Shown here one piece after another: positions 13,772 to 21,177 of a stretch of DNA of 21,177 nucleotides; the stretch's first letter is position 1, and every line of letters starts with the position of its first letter. Under the pieces are notes generated by a model. The model ran no database searches. It worked only from the letters and a program-made list of their open reading frames with translations, and was not told the DNA's origin. Origin of the DNA: CAYJBH01 sp964369445 (GTDB lineage: Bacteria; Bacillota; Clostridia; Oscillospirales; Ruminococcaceae); the NCBI GenBank assembly GCA_964369445.1, contig CAYJFU010000038.1, positions 1 to 21,177 of the forward strand. Direction: 5' to 3'. A program made the translations under genes and the position numbers.

Positions 13772-14425
13772 CTACAGCGTGCTGAGCCTATAGCCCATCT
13801 TGTAAACCGTTTGCAAACGTTCTTCAAGTTTCAGTTTTTTTCGCAATTTTTGAATGTGCACATCGACGGTGCGTGTGTCACCGAGGTAATCATACCCCCA
13901 CGCAAGGTCCAGCAGCTTGTCGCGTGACAGCGCAAGGTTGCGGTTTTTTATCAGCACGCACAGCAATTCAAACTCCTGTGGTGTCAGCGTTACCTCAATG
14001 CCATCGACATAGACACGTCGCATGTTGAGCTTGACGACACAGCCCTCAAGTGTGAACACCTCATGCTCTTTGTGTGTGCGGCGCAGTACCGCTTCGACAC
14101 GTGCGAGCAACTCCAGTATTTCAAACGGCTTTTCGATGTAGTCGTCTGCCCCGAGGCCAAGACCCTGCAAGCGGCTGTTTAGGCCGGTTTTTGCTGTAAC
14201 AAATATAACCGGCAGGTCGCTTGGTAGCTGCGCTTTGACCTCGAATCCTGATATTTCCGGCAACATTACATCCAGCAATACAAGGTCAATATTGCCCTCG
14301 CTCACCGCCTGTAATGCGGCGCGACCGTCAAAAACCTGCACTGTCGTGTGCCCGACAAGGTGTAGGTTGCGCTTTATCAGTTCGTTTATAGGTTGTTCGT
14401 CCTCTGCTATAAGTATGCTCGCCAT
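13772..14425 (-). CDS. OmpR/PhoB-family response regulator, 217 aa
   Basis: The receiver domain (1-115) has the acidic pocket E8-D9, phosphoacceptor D52 (LVLLDVMLPE), T77 (VTA) and K99 (EKPF). The C-terminal winged-helix DNA-binding domain (about 122-217) has TLTPQEFELLCVLIKNRN and the recognition region RTVDVHIQKLRKKL, ending YKMGYRL. All key residues are intact, and length is normal for the family. It is first of a regulator-kinase pair with the kinase at 12136-13518. The ribosome binding site is modest (GGTGG close to the ATG). The upstream 151 bp (14426-14576) is AT-rich and contains repeated GTTATC and CGATAT words (14525-14565) and an AAGTTG/CAACTT pair, possible binding sites, but no clear promoter. 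Confidence 0.95.
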   Translation of the reverse strand: MASILIAEDEQPINELIKRNLHLVGHTTVQVFDGRAALQAVSEGNIDLVLLDVMLPEISGFEVKAQLPSDLPVIFVTAKTGLNSRLQGLGLGADDYIEKPFEILELLARVEAVLRRTHKEHEVFTLEGCVVKLNMRRVYVDGIEVTLTPQEFELLCVLIKNRNLALSRDKLLDLAWGYDYLGDTRTVDVHIQKLRKKLKLEERLQTVYKMGYRLSTL

Positions 14426-14576
14426 ATTCCACCGTTTTCAATTATAGTCAACAACTTTCTTTAATAGTTAAGGATTGCAAAAATCAAAAACGATAATAAA
14501 AAACAATATGCGTCCTCTAAAGTTGTTATCACGATATTTGTTATTATAAAACCGATATGTTATCAACTTGTAAACA

Positions 14577-15017
14577 TTACTTTTTTAATTTAATCACTGC
14601 AAAAGGTCTGCCCATATCGTCGGTGTCTATTCTATCATATACAACAAAACCATAGTGCTTGTAAAATTCCACTGCGCCGGTATTTTGTTCATAAACATCG
14701 ACATAGTTGATGTCACCTGCCTCGTCGGCATAGGTTAAAAGCTCTTTGCCTACCCCCTTTTTAAAGTGATCGGGGTGGACATATAGCATCTCTATTTTTT
14801 CATCGGCTATGCCTATAAACCCCACCGGTAAACCGTCGCAATATTTAACATAAAGGTTGTCGATTACTGCAAGCGCTTTTATCACGGTCGGCAGTGTACC
14901 TTTGATATCCTGTTCACTTAAAAATGTGTGTGTGACCATCACTGCTCTTTGCCATGTGACTGCTAGTATCGCGACCAAATCGGCATTGCGCTCCTGTAAC
15001 AGAACTCTTTTTATCAT
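14577..15017 (-). CDS. GNAT-family N-acetyltransferase, YjaB-like, 146 aa
   Basis: Uses acetyl-CoA to acetylate an amine; target unknown. It begins MIKRVLLQERNADLVAILAV, followed by THTFLSEQDI, the N-terminal pattern of YjaB-type GNATs. 'IEMLYVHPDHFKKGVGKELL' holds motif A with the acetyl-CoA pyrophosphate loop (HFKKGVGKEL, a form of Q/RxxGxG/A). 'VDVYEQNTGAVEFYKHYGF' is motif B with the conserved Asn and Tyr. The start 15017 (GGTG 7 nt upstream) agrees with family starts; an earlier ATG at 15038 would add seven unlike residues. It is a single gene with its own promoter (15070-15098), divergent from the dehydrogenase operon. Confidence 0.88.
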   Translation of the reverse strand: MIKRVLLQERNADLVAILAVTWQRAVMVTHTFLSEQDIKGTLPTVIKALAVIDNLYVKYCDGLPVGFIGIADEKIEMLYVHPDHFKKGVGKELLTYADEAGDINYVDVYEQNTGAVEFYKHYGFVVYDRIDTDDMGRPFAVIKLKK

Positions 15018-15064
15018 ATTATTCACCAAAATTATCATTTTTCGATATATTTCACCTTTTTATA

Positions 15065-15093
15065 TGTACATTTTAGCATAAAAGTGATATAAT
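15065..15093 (+). promoter_or_regulatory. Extended -10 promoter toward the dehydrogenase operon
   Basis: TGTACA (-35, 15065-15070), 17-nt spacer and TATAAT (-10, 15088-15093), with TG one base before the -10 (extended -10). It overlaps the opposing GNAT promoter almost completely. Transcription would start near 15100; the leader up to 15250 contains the assembly gap, so another element could lie in the missing part. Confidence 0.65.
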
Positions 15094-15098
15094 ATCAA
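15070..15098 (-). promoter_or_regulatory. Promoter of the GNAT gene
   Basis: Minus strand: TTGATA (15093-15098), 17-nt spacer, TAAAAT (15070-15075). Transcription would start near 15063, about 45 nt before the ATG at 15017. Its -35 shares a base with the plus-strand -10 and its -10 shares a base with the plus-strand -35, so the two promoters cannot be occupied at once. Confidence 0.65.
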
Positions 15099-15164
15099 TC
15101 GGTAAAACTACATGGTTGTGAATAATGACGCTGATTGTCTCTTCCATAAGCAGAGCAAGCCGGA

Positions 15165-15174
15165 NNNNNNNNNN
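15165..15174. other. Assembly gap (10 N) upstream of the dehydrogenase
   Basis: Placeholder run of N; true length unknown. The flanks read GCCGGA (15159-15164) before and TAGCTCAACTG (15175-15185) after, reminiscent of the acceptor and D-arm at the 5' end of a tRNA. The bases further right do not complete a tRNA fold. The remaining 64 bases before the dehydrogenase start hold nothing recognisable except its ribosome binding site. Confidence 0.9.
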
Positions 15175-15249
15175 TAGCTCAACTGCTCAATGTACGAAAG
15201 ACATCTGATCTAACTCTACAATTCCAACCCCAACCATACGAGGTGATTT

Positions 15250-16284
15250 ATGAAAGTTGCAGTAATGACGGATATAAAAAAGCTTGAGATGTGTGAGCGC
15301 GACATACCGGTATGTGAGCCGCATCAGGCACTTGTCAAACTGGAGTGTGTCGGAATATGCGGTTCCGATGTGCACTATTACGAGCGCGGTCGCATCGGAG
15401 ATTTTATTGTCGAAACACCGTTTGTTTTGGGGCATGAGTGTAGCGGTGTTGTCGTTGCGGTTGGCGAAGATGTGACGGATCTCGCCGTCGGCACGCGAGT
15501 TGCCATCGAGCCAGGCATACCCTGCAACACCTGTGAATACTGCCACAAAGGGCTTTACAACCTATGCGATGAGATGACATTTTTTGCGACACCACCCATC
15601 GACGGTGTATTTTGTGAGTATGTTGCCCATGACGCAAAGTTTTGTTTTCCGTTACCTGACAGCCTCGACGCTGAGCAAGGCGCACTTATCGAGCCGCTCG
15701 CGGTCGGTATTCATGCGGCTATGCAGGGCGGCGCAACACTCGGTCAAACGGCTGTCGTCACCGGTGGCGGTTGTATCGGTCTTGTGACCGGCCTTGCGCT
15801 GAAAAGCATGGGTGTGTCCAAGGTAATAGTCGCTGATATAGAACCAACACGTCTGGAGCTTGCGAAAAACGTCTGCGCCGACGAGGTGATAAATAGTAAA
15901 ACCCAAAACCTCGCTGAGGAGATACTGGGCCTGACAGGAGGCAAAGGTCCCGATTTGTGTGTCGATACCTCCGGCAATGAGAATGTCGTGTCTACACTTA
16001 TCGAGACAGCAAAAAAAGGCACAAACATTGTGCTTGTTGGTTACAGCTCCAAAGAGCGTTCAGCTCTGCCTATTGATATAATGTTGAATAAAGAGTTGTC
16101 ACTTAAATCCATCTTTCGCTACCGTAACGCCTACCCCATTGCAATTAACGCTGTGGCTTCCGGCAAAATTGATGTAAAGAGTATCGTGACGAACCGTTGC
16201 ACACTCGACAACCTTGAAGAGGCGCTTGACGAGTGCATAAACAACAAGTCCTGTGTTATAAAATATCTTGTAAATATCGACTGA
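15250..16284 (+). CDS. Zinc-dependent medium-chain alcohol/polyol dehydrogenase, 344 aa
   Basis: A sorbitol/xylitol (L-iditol) dehydrogenase-type enzyme that oxidises a sugar alcohol to a ketose, probably with NAD+. Catalytic zinc residues are C37 (GICGSDVHYY) with H62-E63 (LGHECSG), and a further Glu in LIEPLAVGIH. The structural zinc set is C92, C95, C98, C106 (CNTCEYCHKGLYNLC). The Rossmann fold has VVTGGGCIG, and the Asp in VIVADIEPTRL favours NAD over NADP. 'GDFIVETPFVLGHE' is typical of the polyol branch, but L-threonine or other diol substrates cannot be excluded. The ribosome binding site GAGGTG is 5 nt before the ATG. No sugar transporter or kinase adjoins it; instead it heads a run with a channel and a MoxR cluster, 1 bp before the next start. 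Confidence 0.88.
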   Translation: MKVAVMTDIKKLEMCERDIPVCEPHQALVKLECVGICGSDVHYYERGRIGDFIVETPFVLGHECSGVVVAVGEDVTDLAVGTRVAIEPGIPCNTCEYCHKGLYNLCDEMTFFATPPIDGVFCEYVAHDAKFCFPLPDSLDAEQGALIEPLAVGIHAAMQGGATLGQTAVVTGGGCIGLVTGLALKSMGVSKVIVADIEPTRLELAKNVCADEVINSKTQNLAEEILGLTGGKGPDLCVDTSGNENVVSTLIETAKKGTNIVLVGYSSKERSALPIDIMLNKELSLKSIFRYRNAYPIAINAVASGKIDVKSIVTNRCTLDNLEEALDECINNKSCVIKYLVNID

Positions 16285-16285
16285 C

Positions 16286-17119
16286 ATGAAAAGAAGAATA
16301 TTTGAAATAATAAGCCCTGCAAAGGACGGCGATAAGTTCAGCAGTATTTTTGACCTGCTGGTCATTGTAATTATCGCTCTGAATGTTATTAGCATTACGC
16401 TGTCGACTTTCAGCGTTACCGACAACGATATAAATTTCTTCCATGACGCCGTTGAGATAGTGTCGGTGACGGTTTTTACCATTGAATATCTTTTGCGGCT
16501 GTGGACAAGTGACTTGCTGTACCCAGAACGCGGCAAAATTGTCTCTCGCCTGCGTTACATGGTTTCAATTATGGCGATTATCGACCTTTTATCGATTGTG
16601 CCATTTTACCTACCGCTTTTCGTGGCGATAGATCCTATGTTGCTTCGTTCACTGCGCATTATTCGATTGTTGCGCGTCTTTAAACTGCACCGTTACACGA
16701 TGGCGCTCAGCTCAATGCAGATGGTGCTAAAACGCAAGGCAAAACAGCTTACAAGCTCGGTGTCCGTAATAATAGTGCTTATCATGATAGCTTCTATCAT
16801 GATTTACGACATAGAGGCGGCGGCGCAACCGGAGGTTTTTGAAAATGCATTTTCCGGCTTTTGGTGGTCGGTGGCAACCATAACAACGGTGGGCTATGGC
16901 GATATCGTGCCGATAACCCTTGCCGGTAAGGTGTTCAGCAGTATTGTCGCTTTTTTGGGCATAGGACTTATAGCCGTACCGACAGGTATCATCTCTGCCG
17001 GATTTGTTGAACTGGACAACGAGCGTCACGAAAAGAAGCTCGCACAAGAGATGCTAAAAGCAAAAAAAGAGCAGGAAAAAAAATGCTTTTGCCCCTATTG
17101 CGGTAAGAGGGTGGATTGA
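16286..17119 (+). CDS. Six-TM voltage-sensor-type potassium channel, 277 aa
   Basis: Six hydrophobic segments: S1 (about 22-42), S2 (52-72), S3 (88-108), S4 (about 114-132), S5 (155-175) and S6 (212-236). S4 reads LLRSLRIIRLLRVFKLHR, with regularly spaced Arg as in voltage sensors. The pore loop before S6 carries TTVGYGD (V202-D206), the K+ selectivity filter. A cytoplasmic charged helix (KKLAQEMLKAKKEQEKK) leads to a C-terminal CFCPYCGKRVD, half of a zinc ribbon or a zinc knuckle, which is uncommon for this family. It would form a tetramer in the cytoplasmic membrane. It starts 1 bp after the dehydrogenase stop and lacks a strong ribosome binding site, so translation is probably coupled. It ends 13 bp before the MoxR gene. 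Confidence 0.92.
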   Translation: MKRRIFEIISPAKDGDKFSSIFDLLVIVIIALNVISITLSTFSVTDNDINFFHDAVEIVSVTVFTIEYLLRLWTSDLLYPERGKIVSRLRYMVSIMAIIDLLSIVPFYLPLFVAIDPMLLRSLRIIRLLRVFKLHRYTMALSSMQMVLKRKAKQLTSSVSVIIVLIMIASIMIYDIEAAAQPEVFENAFSGFWWSVATITTVGYGDIVPITLAGKVFSSIVAFLGIGLIAVPTGIISAGFVELDNERHEKKLAQEMLKAKKEQEKKCFCPYCGKRVD

Positions 17120-17132
17120 TGGTAGGTGACAG

Positions 17133-18047
17133 GTGAAAAAAGTATTTGACGAACTTTCCAAAGTGATAGCCGGTGACGGTGATGCCGCTTTTTTGACCCT
17201 GACATGTATGCTCGCCGGCGGACACCTTTTAATAGAGGACGTGCCGGGTGTGGGTAAAACGTTACTTGCCTCGTCACTGGCAAAGGCATGTAACATCGAC
17301 TTTAAACGGGTTCAATGTACGCCGGATATCATGCCGGCTGATATATTGGGCTTTAACATGTTTGATATAAATACCGGCAGTACAAATTACGTCAAAGGGC
17401 CGGTTATGACCAACCTTTTGCTTGTTGACGAGATAAATCGTGCATCGCCAAAAACCCAGTCTGCACTGCTTGAGGTTATGGAAGAAAATGCTATAACCGT
17501 CGACGGCAAATTGCTTTCGGTACCGCAACCGTTTATGGTAATAGCTACACAAAACCCCATCGAAAACGTCGGCACATCGCCGCTCCCGGAGGCGCAGCTC
17601 GACAGGTTCACCATGAAAATCTCGATGGGGTATCCCGACTTTGAAAACGAGATGACAATACTTACGCGTTTTGCCAACAGCGATAAAGTGCCCGAAATAC
17701 AGGCTGTTTTCGATGTTGACCAGCTGCGCGATATGCAACATGAAGCAGGTCTTGTGCATGTGAAAAGTTCGATTATGGAGTACATTGTTAAGCTGGTGAA
17801 TGCCACAAGAAATCACCCTAAAATTTCGCTTGGGTGCTCGCCGCGTGCGTCGTTGTCGCTTTTAAGGTGCGCAAAGGCAAAGGCATTTATGCTCGGGCGC
17901 GAGTTTGTTGTGCCGGACGATATCAAGTCGCTCGCGGTCGATGTACTTGCACACCGTGTGGTGCTTTCATCACAACTGAAAGGGGTTCAGCGCACCGTTT
18001 ACTCACGCGAGCTTGTCGGCGAACTTGTCCGCCAGATGCCGCTGTGA
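17133..18047 (+). CDS. MoxR-family AAA+ ATPase, 304 aa
   Basis: Starts with GTG, since no ATG fits the frame here; GGTAGGTGA lies just upstream. Walker A is DVPGVGKT (G39-T43) and Walker B is LLLVDEINRA (D99-E100). The MoxR signature follows (SPKTQSALLEVMEE; IATQNPIENVGTSPLPEAQL, with an arginine-finger region LDRF). The C-terminal lid has SLGCSPRASLSLLRCAKAKA. MoxR ATPases act as chaperones that assemble or activate partner proteins, commonly encoded beside DUF58 and transglutaminase or von Willebrand-domain proteins, as here. The protein is cytoplasmic. All motifs are intact and the length is normal. Confidence 0.95.
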   Translation: MKKVFDELSKVIAGDGDAAFLTLTCMLAGGHLLIEDVPGVGKTLLASSLAKACNIDFKRVQCTPDIMPADILGFNMFDINTGSTNYVKGPVMTNLLLVDEINRASPKTQSALLEVMEENAITVDGKLLSVPQPFMVIATQNPIENVGTSPLPEAQLDRFTMKISMGYPDFENEMTILTRFANSDKVPEIQAVFDVDQLRDMQHEAGLVHVKSSIMEYIVKLVNATRNHPKISLGCSPRASLSLLRCAKAKAFMLGREFVVPDDIKSLAVDVLAHRVVLSSQLKGVQRTVYSRELVGELVRQMPL

Positions 18048-18051
18048 TGAG

Positions 18052-19194
18052 GTGTCGGAGTTGAGGGATGAAAACGCAACCTTGCAGACAAAAAAACCAC
18101 ACAATATGGTTGTGCCGTATGTGCTGTTGCTTTGTTTGCTTTTGTTTGTCTGCCTTTATTACGGCAACTACATACTGTGGTCGAGTTTTGTGTTTCTTGT
18201 TGCACTGCTCCTGTTTGATGTTGTATATTTCTTTGTGTTTGTTGGGAAAATGACGGTGTCGCAATACCTCTTGACACACCACACTTCCTGTTATTCCACC
18301 GTGTGGTTGCAAGTTGAGGTGTCGAGTAAAAAGTTTACGCCCTCAGTAGCAAGGTGTGAGTGTGCAGGGGATACTTTTTACTTCCATATTGAACAGCGTG
18401 GCTGTGACATACCGGTTGTGCAACAAAATATAGGCTTACAGCAAGTAGTGCTTACAGATATGTACACAAAAAGCATATTTGGCATATTTATGGCGCATCG
18501 GCGTGTTGAATTGCCACCGCAAAATGACATCACCTGTTTTGTCGTGCCGATAGTTAAAAAACTAACACCGGCGGTCGGATTTGAGCAGGATATCACCGCC
18601 GGTGACACGCAACATGTCGCGCATGTCGTTCACAGTGATGAGTTTGTCGGCAACCGAGAGTATCTGCCGGGTGACCCGATAAAATTAATAAACTTTAAAA
18701 AATCCACAGCGCTGAAAAAAGCTGTTGTAAAGGAGTACAGTCGCCCTGATATCGACATTGTATACAACATATTTGTTGACGAGTTTTCACAGCAACATTA
18801 TGTGGCGGTAGCGGAGTGTATACTTGCAGTAAATGAGTATTACATTTTGCTTGGGGGCGATATATTACGTCTTCACTGCTTTGATGGTTTTGAAAATACC
18901 TGCGATGCGATTGGTGCGGCGCAACTGCCGGCAATACTTGCACGTTACCGCCCCGATAAAAGCAAAAAAGCCGTGCTGTCGGACATAAAAGATGCGCTAC
19001 CTACGGCGGTCATACTGTCGCGCTACAGTGAGCATTACGACCTGCAACAACTTGCACAACTGCCGCAGTTCAGCATAATATGCCTTGTGGCGGACGCTGT
19101 TAAGTACCAAAAACCACTGGCGGCAATGCTGGCCGATACACAGGACAAACAGATAATAATTATCGACGAAAGTAACATTACAGAGCAGGCTTGA
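18052..19194 (+). CDS. DUF58-family membrane protein, about 380 aa
   Basis: Two adjacent hydrophobic segments near the N-terminus (about 20-38 and 40-62) are followed by a large domain. The DUF58 signature is REYLPGDPIKLINFKKSTAL, then KKAVVKEYSRPDIDIVYNIFVDEF, corresponding to the usual 'REYxPGDxxRxIxWxxSA...VRE'. The start is uncertain: GTG at 18052 (5 bp after the MoxR stop), TTG at 18061 (GAGGTG 6 nt upstream) and ATG at 18106 are all in frame. A TTG at 18013 would overlap MoxR. DUF58 proteins are the usual second member of MoxR clusters and are thought to be partners of the ATPase; biochemical role unknown. The conserved Trp of the family is Phe here (INFKKS). Confidence 0.9.
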   Translation: MSELRDENATLQTKKPHNMVVPYVLLLCLLLFVCLYYGNYILWSSFVFLVALLLFDVVYFFVFVGKMTVSQYLLTHHTSCYSTVWLQVEVSSKKFTPSVARCECAGDTFYFHIEQRGCDIPVVQQNIGLQQVVLTDMYTKSIFGIFMAHRRVELPPQNDITCFVVPIVKKLTPAVGFEQDITAGDTQHVAHVVHSDEFVGNREYLPGDPIKLINFKKSTALKKAVVKEYSRPDIDIVYNIFVDEFSQQHYVAVAECILAVNEYYILLGGDILRLHCFDGFENTCDAIGAAQLPAILARYRPDKSKKAVLSDIKDALPTAVILSRYSEHYDLQQLAQLPQFSIICLVADAVKYQKPLAAMLADTQDKQIIIIDESNITEQA

Positions 19195-19197
19195 TGC

Positions 19198-21177
19198 ATG
19201 ACAAACAACACAGACATCATAAATATCGGCAGATTGGTGATAAAACTTGCAGACGGGCTTATATTCGGTCTGTTTGCCGGTATTATCAGCTATACCGTGT
19301 TTTATGCCATGCTCGGCCTGTCGAGTGAGTTTGCGCTGTCCATCATTTTCACAAGTTTATGCGTGTGGCTGGCAGTTGCGCTTGTCGGTTACAGCAGGCG
19401 CACGGTGGCGGTTACCATTATAATTGTAGCAATAACGGTGCTGTTATGGGTGCTGTTCGGCGATGTTCAAGCCGCATTTGCGCATGTAAGCGACTACTAC
19501 GACTGGCTTATGTCCTCGTCGCCGTCGCAGGAGATTTTTACCGACGAACAATACGGTTTTACCTACCGTTTGATGGTGTTTGGTGCCGTTTGCATTGCCA
19601 CGTTGCCGTTTTACATCTATAAAAATTTCTCAAAACTTATCGCCCTGCTCGCTGTGACGGTGCTCGTGGTGTTTTTCAGCCTCAGCTATATATACACGCG
19701 GCTTGATTTCACCTATCTTTTCGTGCCTTTACTGCCCATGTTGTTTTACATGCACAGCAGAGCAGTATATCACCTGCACGGCAAACCTGCCGACGATTTG
19801 CTTGAATATCTGCTGTTTATGTGCCGAAAAACAGCACCCTCGTTTGTGCCGACCGCCATACTGTGTGTCACGTTGTTTTTTCTGCCGCTTCAATACCGAA
19901 ACGACCCCTTGATAGTGGCAGTGAACGATACCGCATATGCCATTGTTAGCGAGGTGGATTTTTTAGGGCGCCTTGTCTCGCGATTTTCCGGTGTAGACAC
20001 CAACACACAGCTGCTCGGTGGCAACCTCACTCAGTCCGGAGAGGTACAGTTCAAAGTTAAAGCGTCCGAGCCGCTATTGCTTCGCACCGATGTGTTTTAT
20101 GAGTACACCGGCAACAGCTTTGTGAGTACCGAGCAACAGCAAGAACTTGAGTTTTCGCCCGACAGTGCAGTGCCGGAGGGAAATGAGTTTTACCGCGGTA
20201 CAGGTAGCTATACCGTACAGATGGAGCGGTACAACAGCCGTATGATTCCGCTTGCACTCAACTATAAGAGTATCTACGGAGGCGACGGCACATTCAGTAA
20301 AAACCAATTTGGAGAGGTGCAGTATCAGCACTATTTTATCGAAGGGGAGCAGTTTACCGTCGAGTACGACATGGCAAACTACTCACTGCTCGAAGTGTTT
20401 CGCTATGCACTGCGCGAGATATCGCGGGAGGAGTATGTAGTTCCGTCCGAGGCTCTGACACAACTGCCCTCAACCGTCACCGACCGAACACACGACCTTG
20501 CAAACGACATACTGGAATATAGCAAAGAGCGCATGGCGTATTTCGATGCCTACCCCGTTAGCAAGCAGACACGCACCGCGTTTGAACACTACTTCACCGC
20601 CCATATCATGTCCGCCTATCTACAGGGTGCCTACAGCTACAGCACAGCCCCCGGTGGCATAGTTGGTGAGGACTTTGTCGACAGCTTTTTGTTTGAAAGC
20701 GGCGAGGGATATTGCACTTCCTTTGCAGCATCGCTTTACGTTATGTTGCAGGCTATTGATATTCCATGCAGGTATGTTACCGGCTACGTCGTGCGTGAGG
20801 TGGAAGAGGACGAATTTGTCGAAGTATCGGACCTCAACCGCCACTCGTGGGTGGAGGTATACATTCAGGATTTAGGGTACGTACCGCTTGACCCGACCCC
20901 TGCCGGCAGTACCGGCAGCGGCACTGCACCGGCTATACTTGGTGAGGCACCGCAGGACGACTACGCACAGGAGGAAGCACTCACCGAGGACCCGATGCCG
21001 GACATGGTGCAGGACACCGATGAGCAAACTGTCACACAACAGTCCACAAAAAACCCTGTAACACAATTTTTAAGTACTTTTCCGTGGGTGTTACCTGTGC
21101 TGATTGCATTGGCAGTGTTTGTGGGGTGTATCAAATTTACAAAATACGCTCTGCGCCGATACATCACGCGTAAAGAC
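19198..21177 (+). CDS. Membrane transglutaminase-core protein (TgpA-like architecture), partial
   Basis: An open frame of 660 codons runs off the window end. It starts MTNNTDIINIGRLVIKLADG, two codons after the DUF58 stop. About seven membrane segments fill residues 15-232 (including 18-40, 45-65, 69-87, 122-141, 146-166, 170-187, 215-232). A large outside region (about 233-625) holds the transglutaminase core, with catalytic Cys C506 (GEGYCTSFAASLYVML), His H549 (NRHSWVEVY) and Asp D565 (VPLDPTP). An acidic, Ala/Glu/Asp-rich linker leads to a last membrane helix (about 628-646) and a basic cytoplasmic tail. The layout equals TgpA-type proteins of MoxR-DUF58-transglutaminase clusters. The triad suggests peptidase or cross-linking activity outside the membrane; substrate unknown. 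An ATG at 19194 is in a different frame and gives no membrane protein. Confidence 0.93.
   Translation, partial: MTNNTDIINIGRLVIKLADGLIFGLFAGIISYTVFYAMLGLSSEFALSIIFTSLCVWLAVALVGYSRRTVAVTIIIVAITVLLWVLFGDVQAAFAHVSDYYDWLMSSSPSQEIFTDEQYGFTYRLMVFGAVCIATLPFYIYKNFSKLIALLAVTVLVVFFSLSYIYTRLDFTYLFVPLLPMLFYMHSRAVYHLHGKPADDLLEYLLFMCRKTAPSFVPTAILCVTLFFLPLQYRNDPLIVAVNDTAYAIVSEVDFLGRLVSRFSGVDTNTQLLGGNLTQSGEVQFKVKASEPLLLRTDVFYEYTGNSFVSTEQQQELEFSPDSAVPEGNEFYRGTGSYTVQMERYNSRMIPLALNYKSIYGGDGTFSKNQFGEVQYQHYFIEGEQFTVEYDMANYSLLEVFRYALREISREEYVVPSEALTQLPSTVTDRTHDLANDILEYSKERMAYFDAYPVSKQTRTAFEHYFTAHIMSAYLQGAYSYSTAPGGIVGEDFVDSFLFESGEGYCTSFAASLYVMLQAIDIPCRYVTGYVVREVEEDEFVEVSDLNRHSWVEVYIQDLGYVPLDPTPAGSTGSGTAPAILGEAPQDDYAQEEALTEDPMPDMVQDTDEQTVTQQSTKNPVTQFLSTFPWVLPVLIALAVFVGCIKFTKYALRRYITRKD

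Noticed and set aside
15159..15250. A complete tRNA gene around the second gap
   Set aside because: Only the first part resembles a tRNA; no D-stem partner, anticodon arm or T-arm follows.
17274..17816. 180-codon frame antisense to the MoxR gene
   Set aside because: It mirrors intact MoxR coding sequence, has no family resemblance, and no expression signals.

Overview
The window looks like a scaffold from a Bacillota (Firmicutes) chromosome, most likely an uncultured anaerobic member of Clostridia. The reasons are: the start of an anaerobic sulfatase-maturase-type radical SAM enzyme; lipoproteins with lipobox cysteines; strong purine-rich ribosome binding sites; several near-consensus housekeeping promoters (TTGACA-17-TATAAT type); and gene families typical of that phylum. 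Two runs of ten N (4011-4020 and 15165-15174) are assembly gaps, so it is probably a draft or metagenome-derived sequence. I see no phage, transposase, CRISPR array, rRNA or complete tRNA.

Layout. (1) 1-1044, minus strand: a translationally coupled trio of putative lipoprotein, unknown 128-aa protein and radical SAM maturase (cut by the window edge). (2) 1344-4677, minus: carB, broken by a gap, behind a good promoter and a leader hairpin with a T-run that looks like an attenuator. (3) 4906-6550, minus: SPFH membrane protein, ribbon-helix-helix protein and VOC-family protein. (4) 6583-9229, plus: a double zinc-ribbon membrane protein and a tandem-TPM secreted or membrane protein, divergent from the SPFH operon. 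This pair resembles ydjG/ydjH of the Bacillus subtilis pspA-ydjGHI membrane-stress operon. (5) 9326-10883, plus: a GAF + HD-GYP cyclic-di-GMP phosphodiesterase-like protein with its own promoter. (6) 10981-14425, minus: an orphan lipoprotein and an OmpR-type response regulator / sensor kinase pair. (7) 14577-15098, minus: a GNAT acetyltransferase whose promoter overlaps the next one. (8) 15065-21177, plus: a tightly packed run of a polyol-type zinc dehydrogenase, a six-TM potassium channel, MoxR AAA ATPase, DUF58 protein and a membrane transglutaminase (cut by the window edge).

Functional theme. Apart from carB, much of the window concerns the cell envelope and signalling: SPFH, zinc-ribbon and TPM proteins (membrane stress or organisation), MoxR-DUF58-transglutaminase (AAA ATPase-assisted envelope protein processing), a voltage-sensor-type channel, a two-component system, c-di-GMP turnover and lipoproteins.

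The most unusual signal is not a gene. It is a family of four intergenic hairpins (1254-1300, 4797-4841, 10902-10952, 13661-13699), each 29-72 bp past the stop of a minus-strand gene. They share stem pattern and, in three of them, flanking sequence. Their stem bases differ in a compensated way, which suggests selection for structure.
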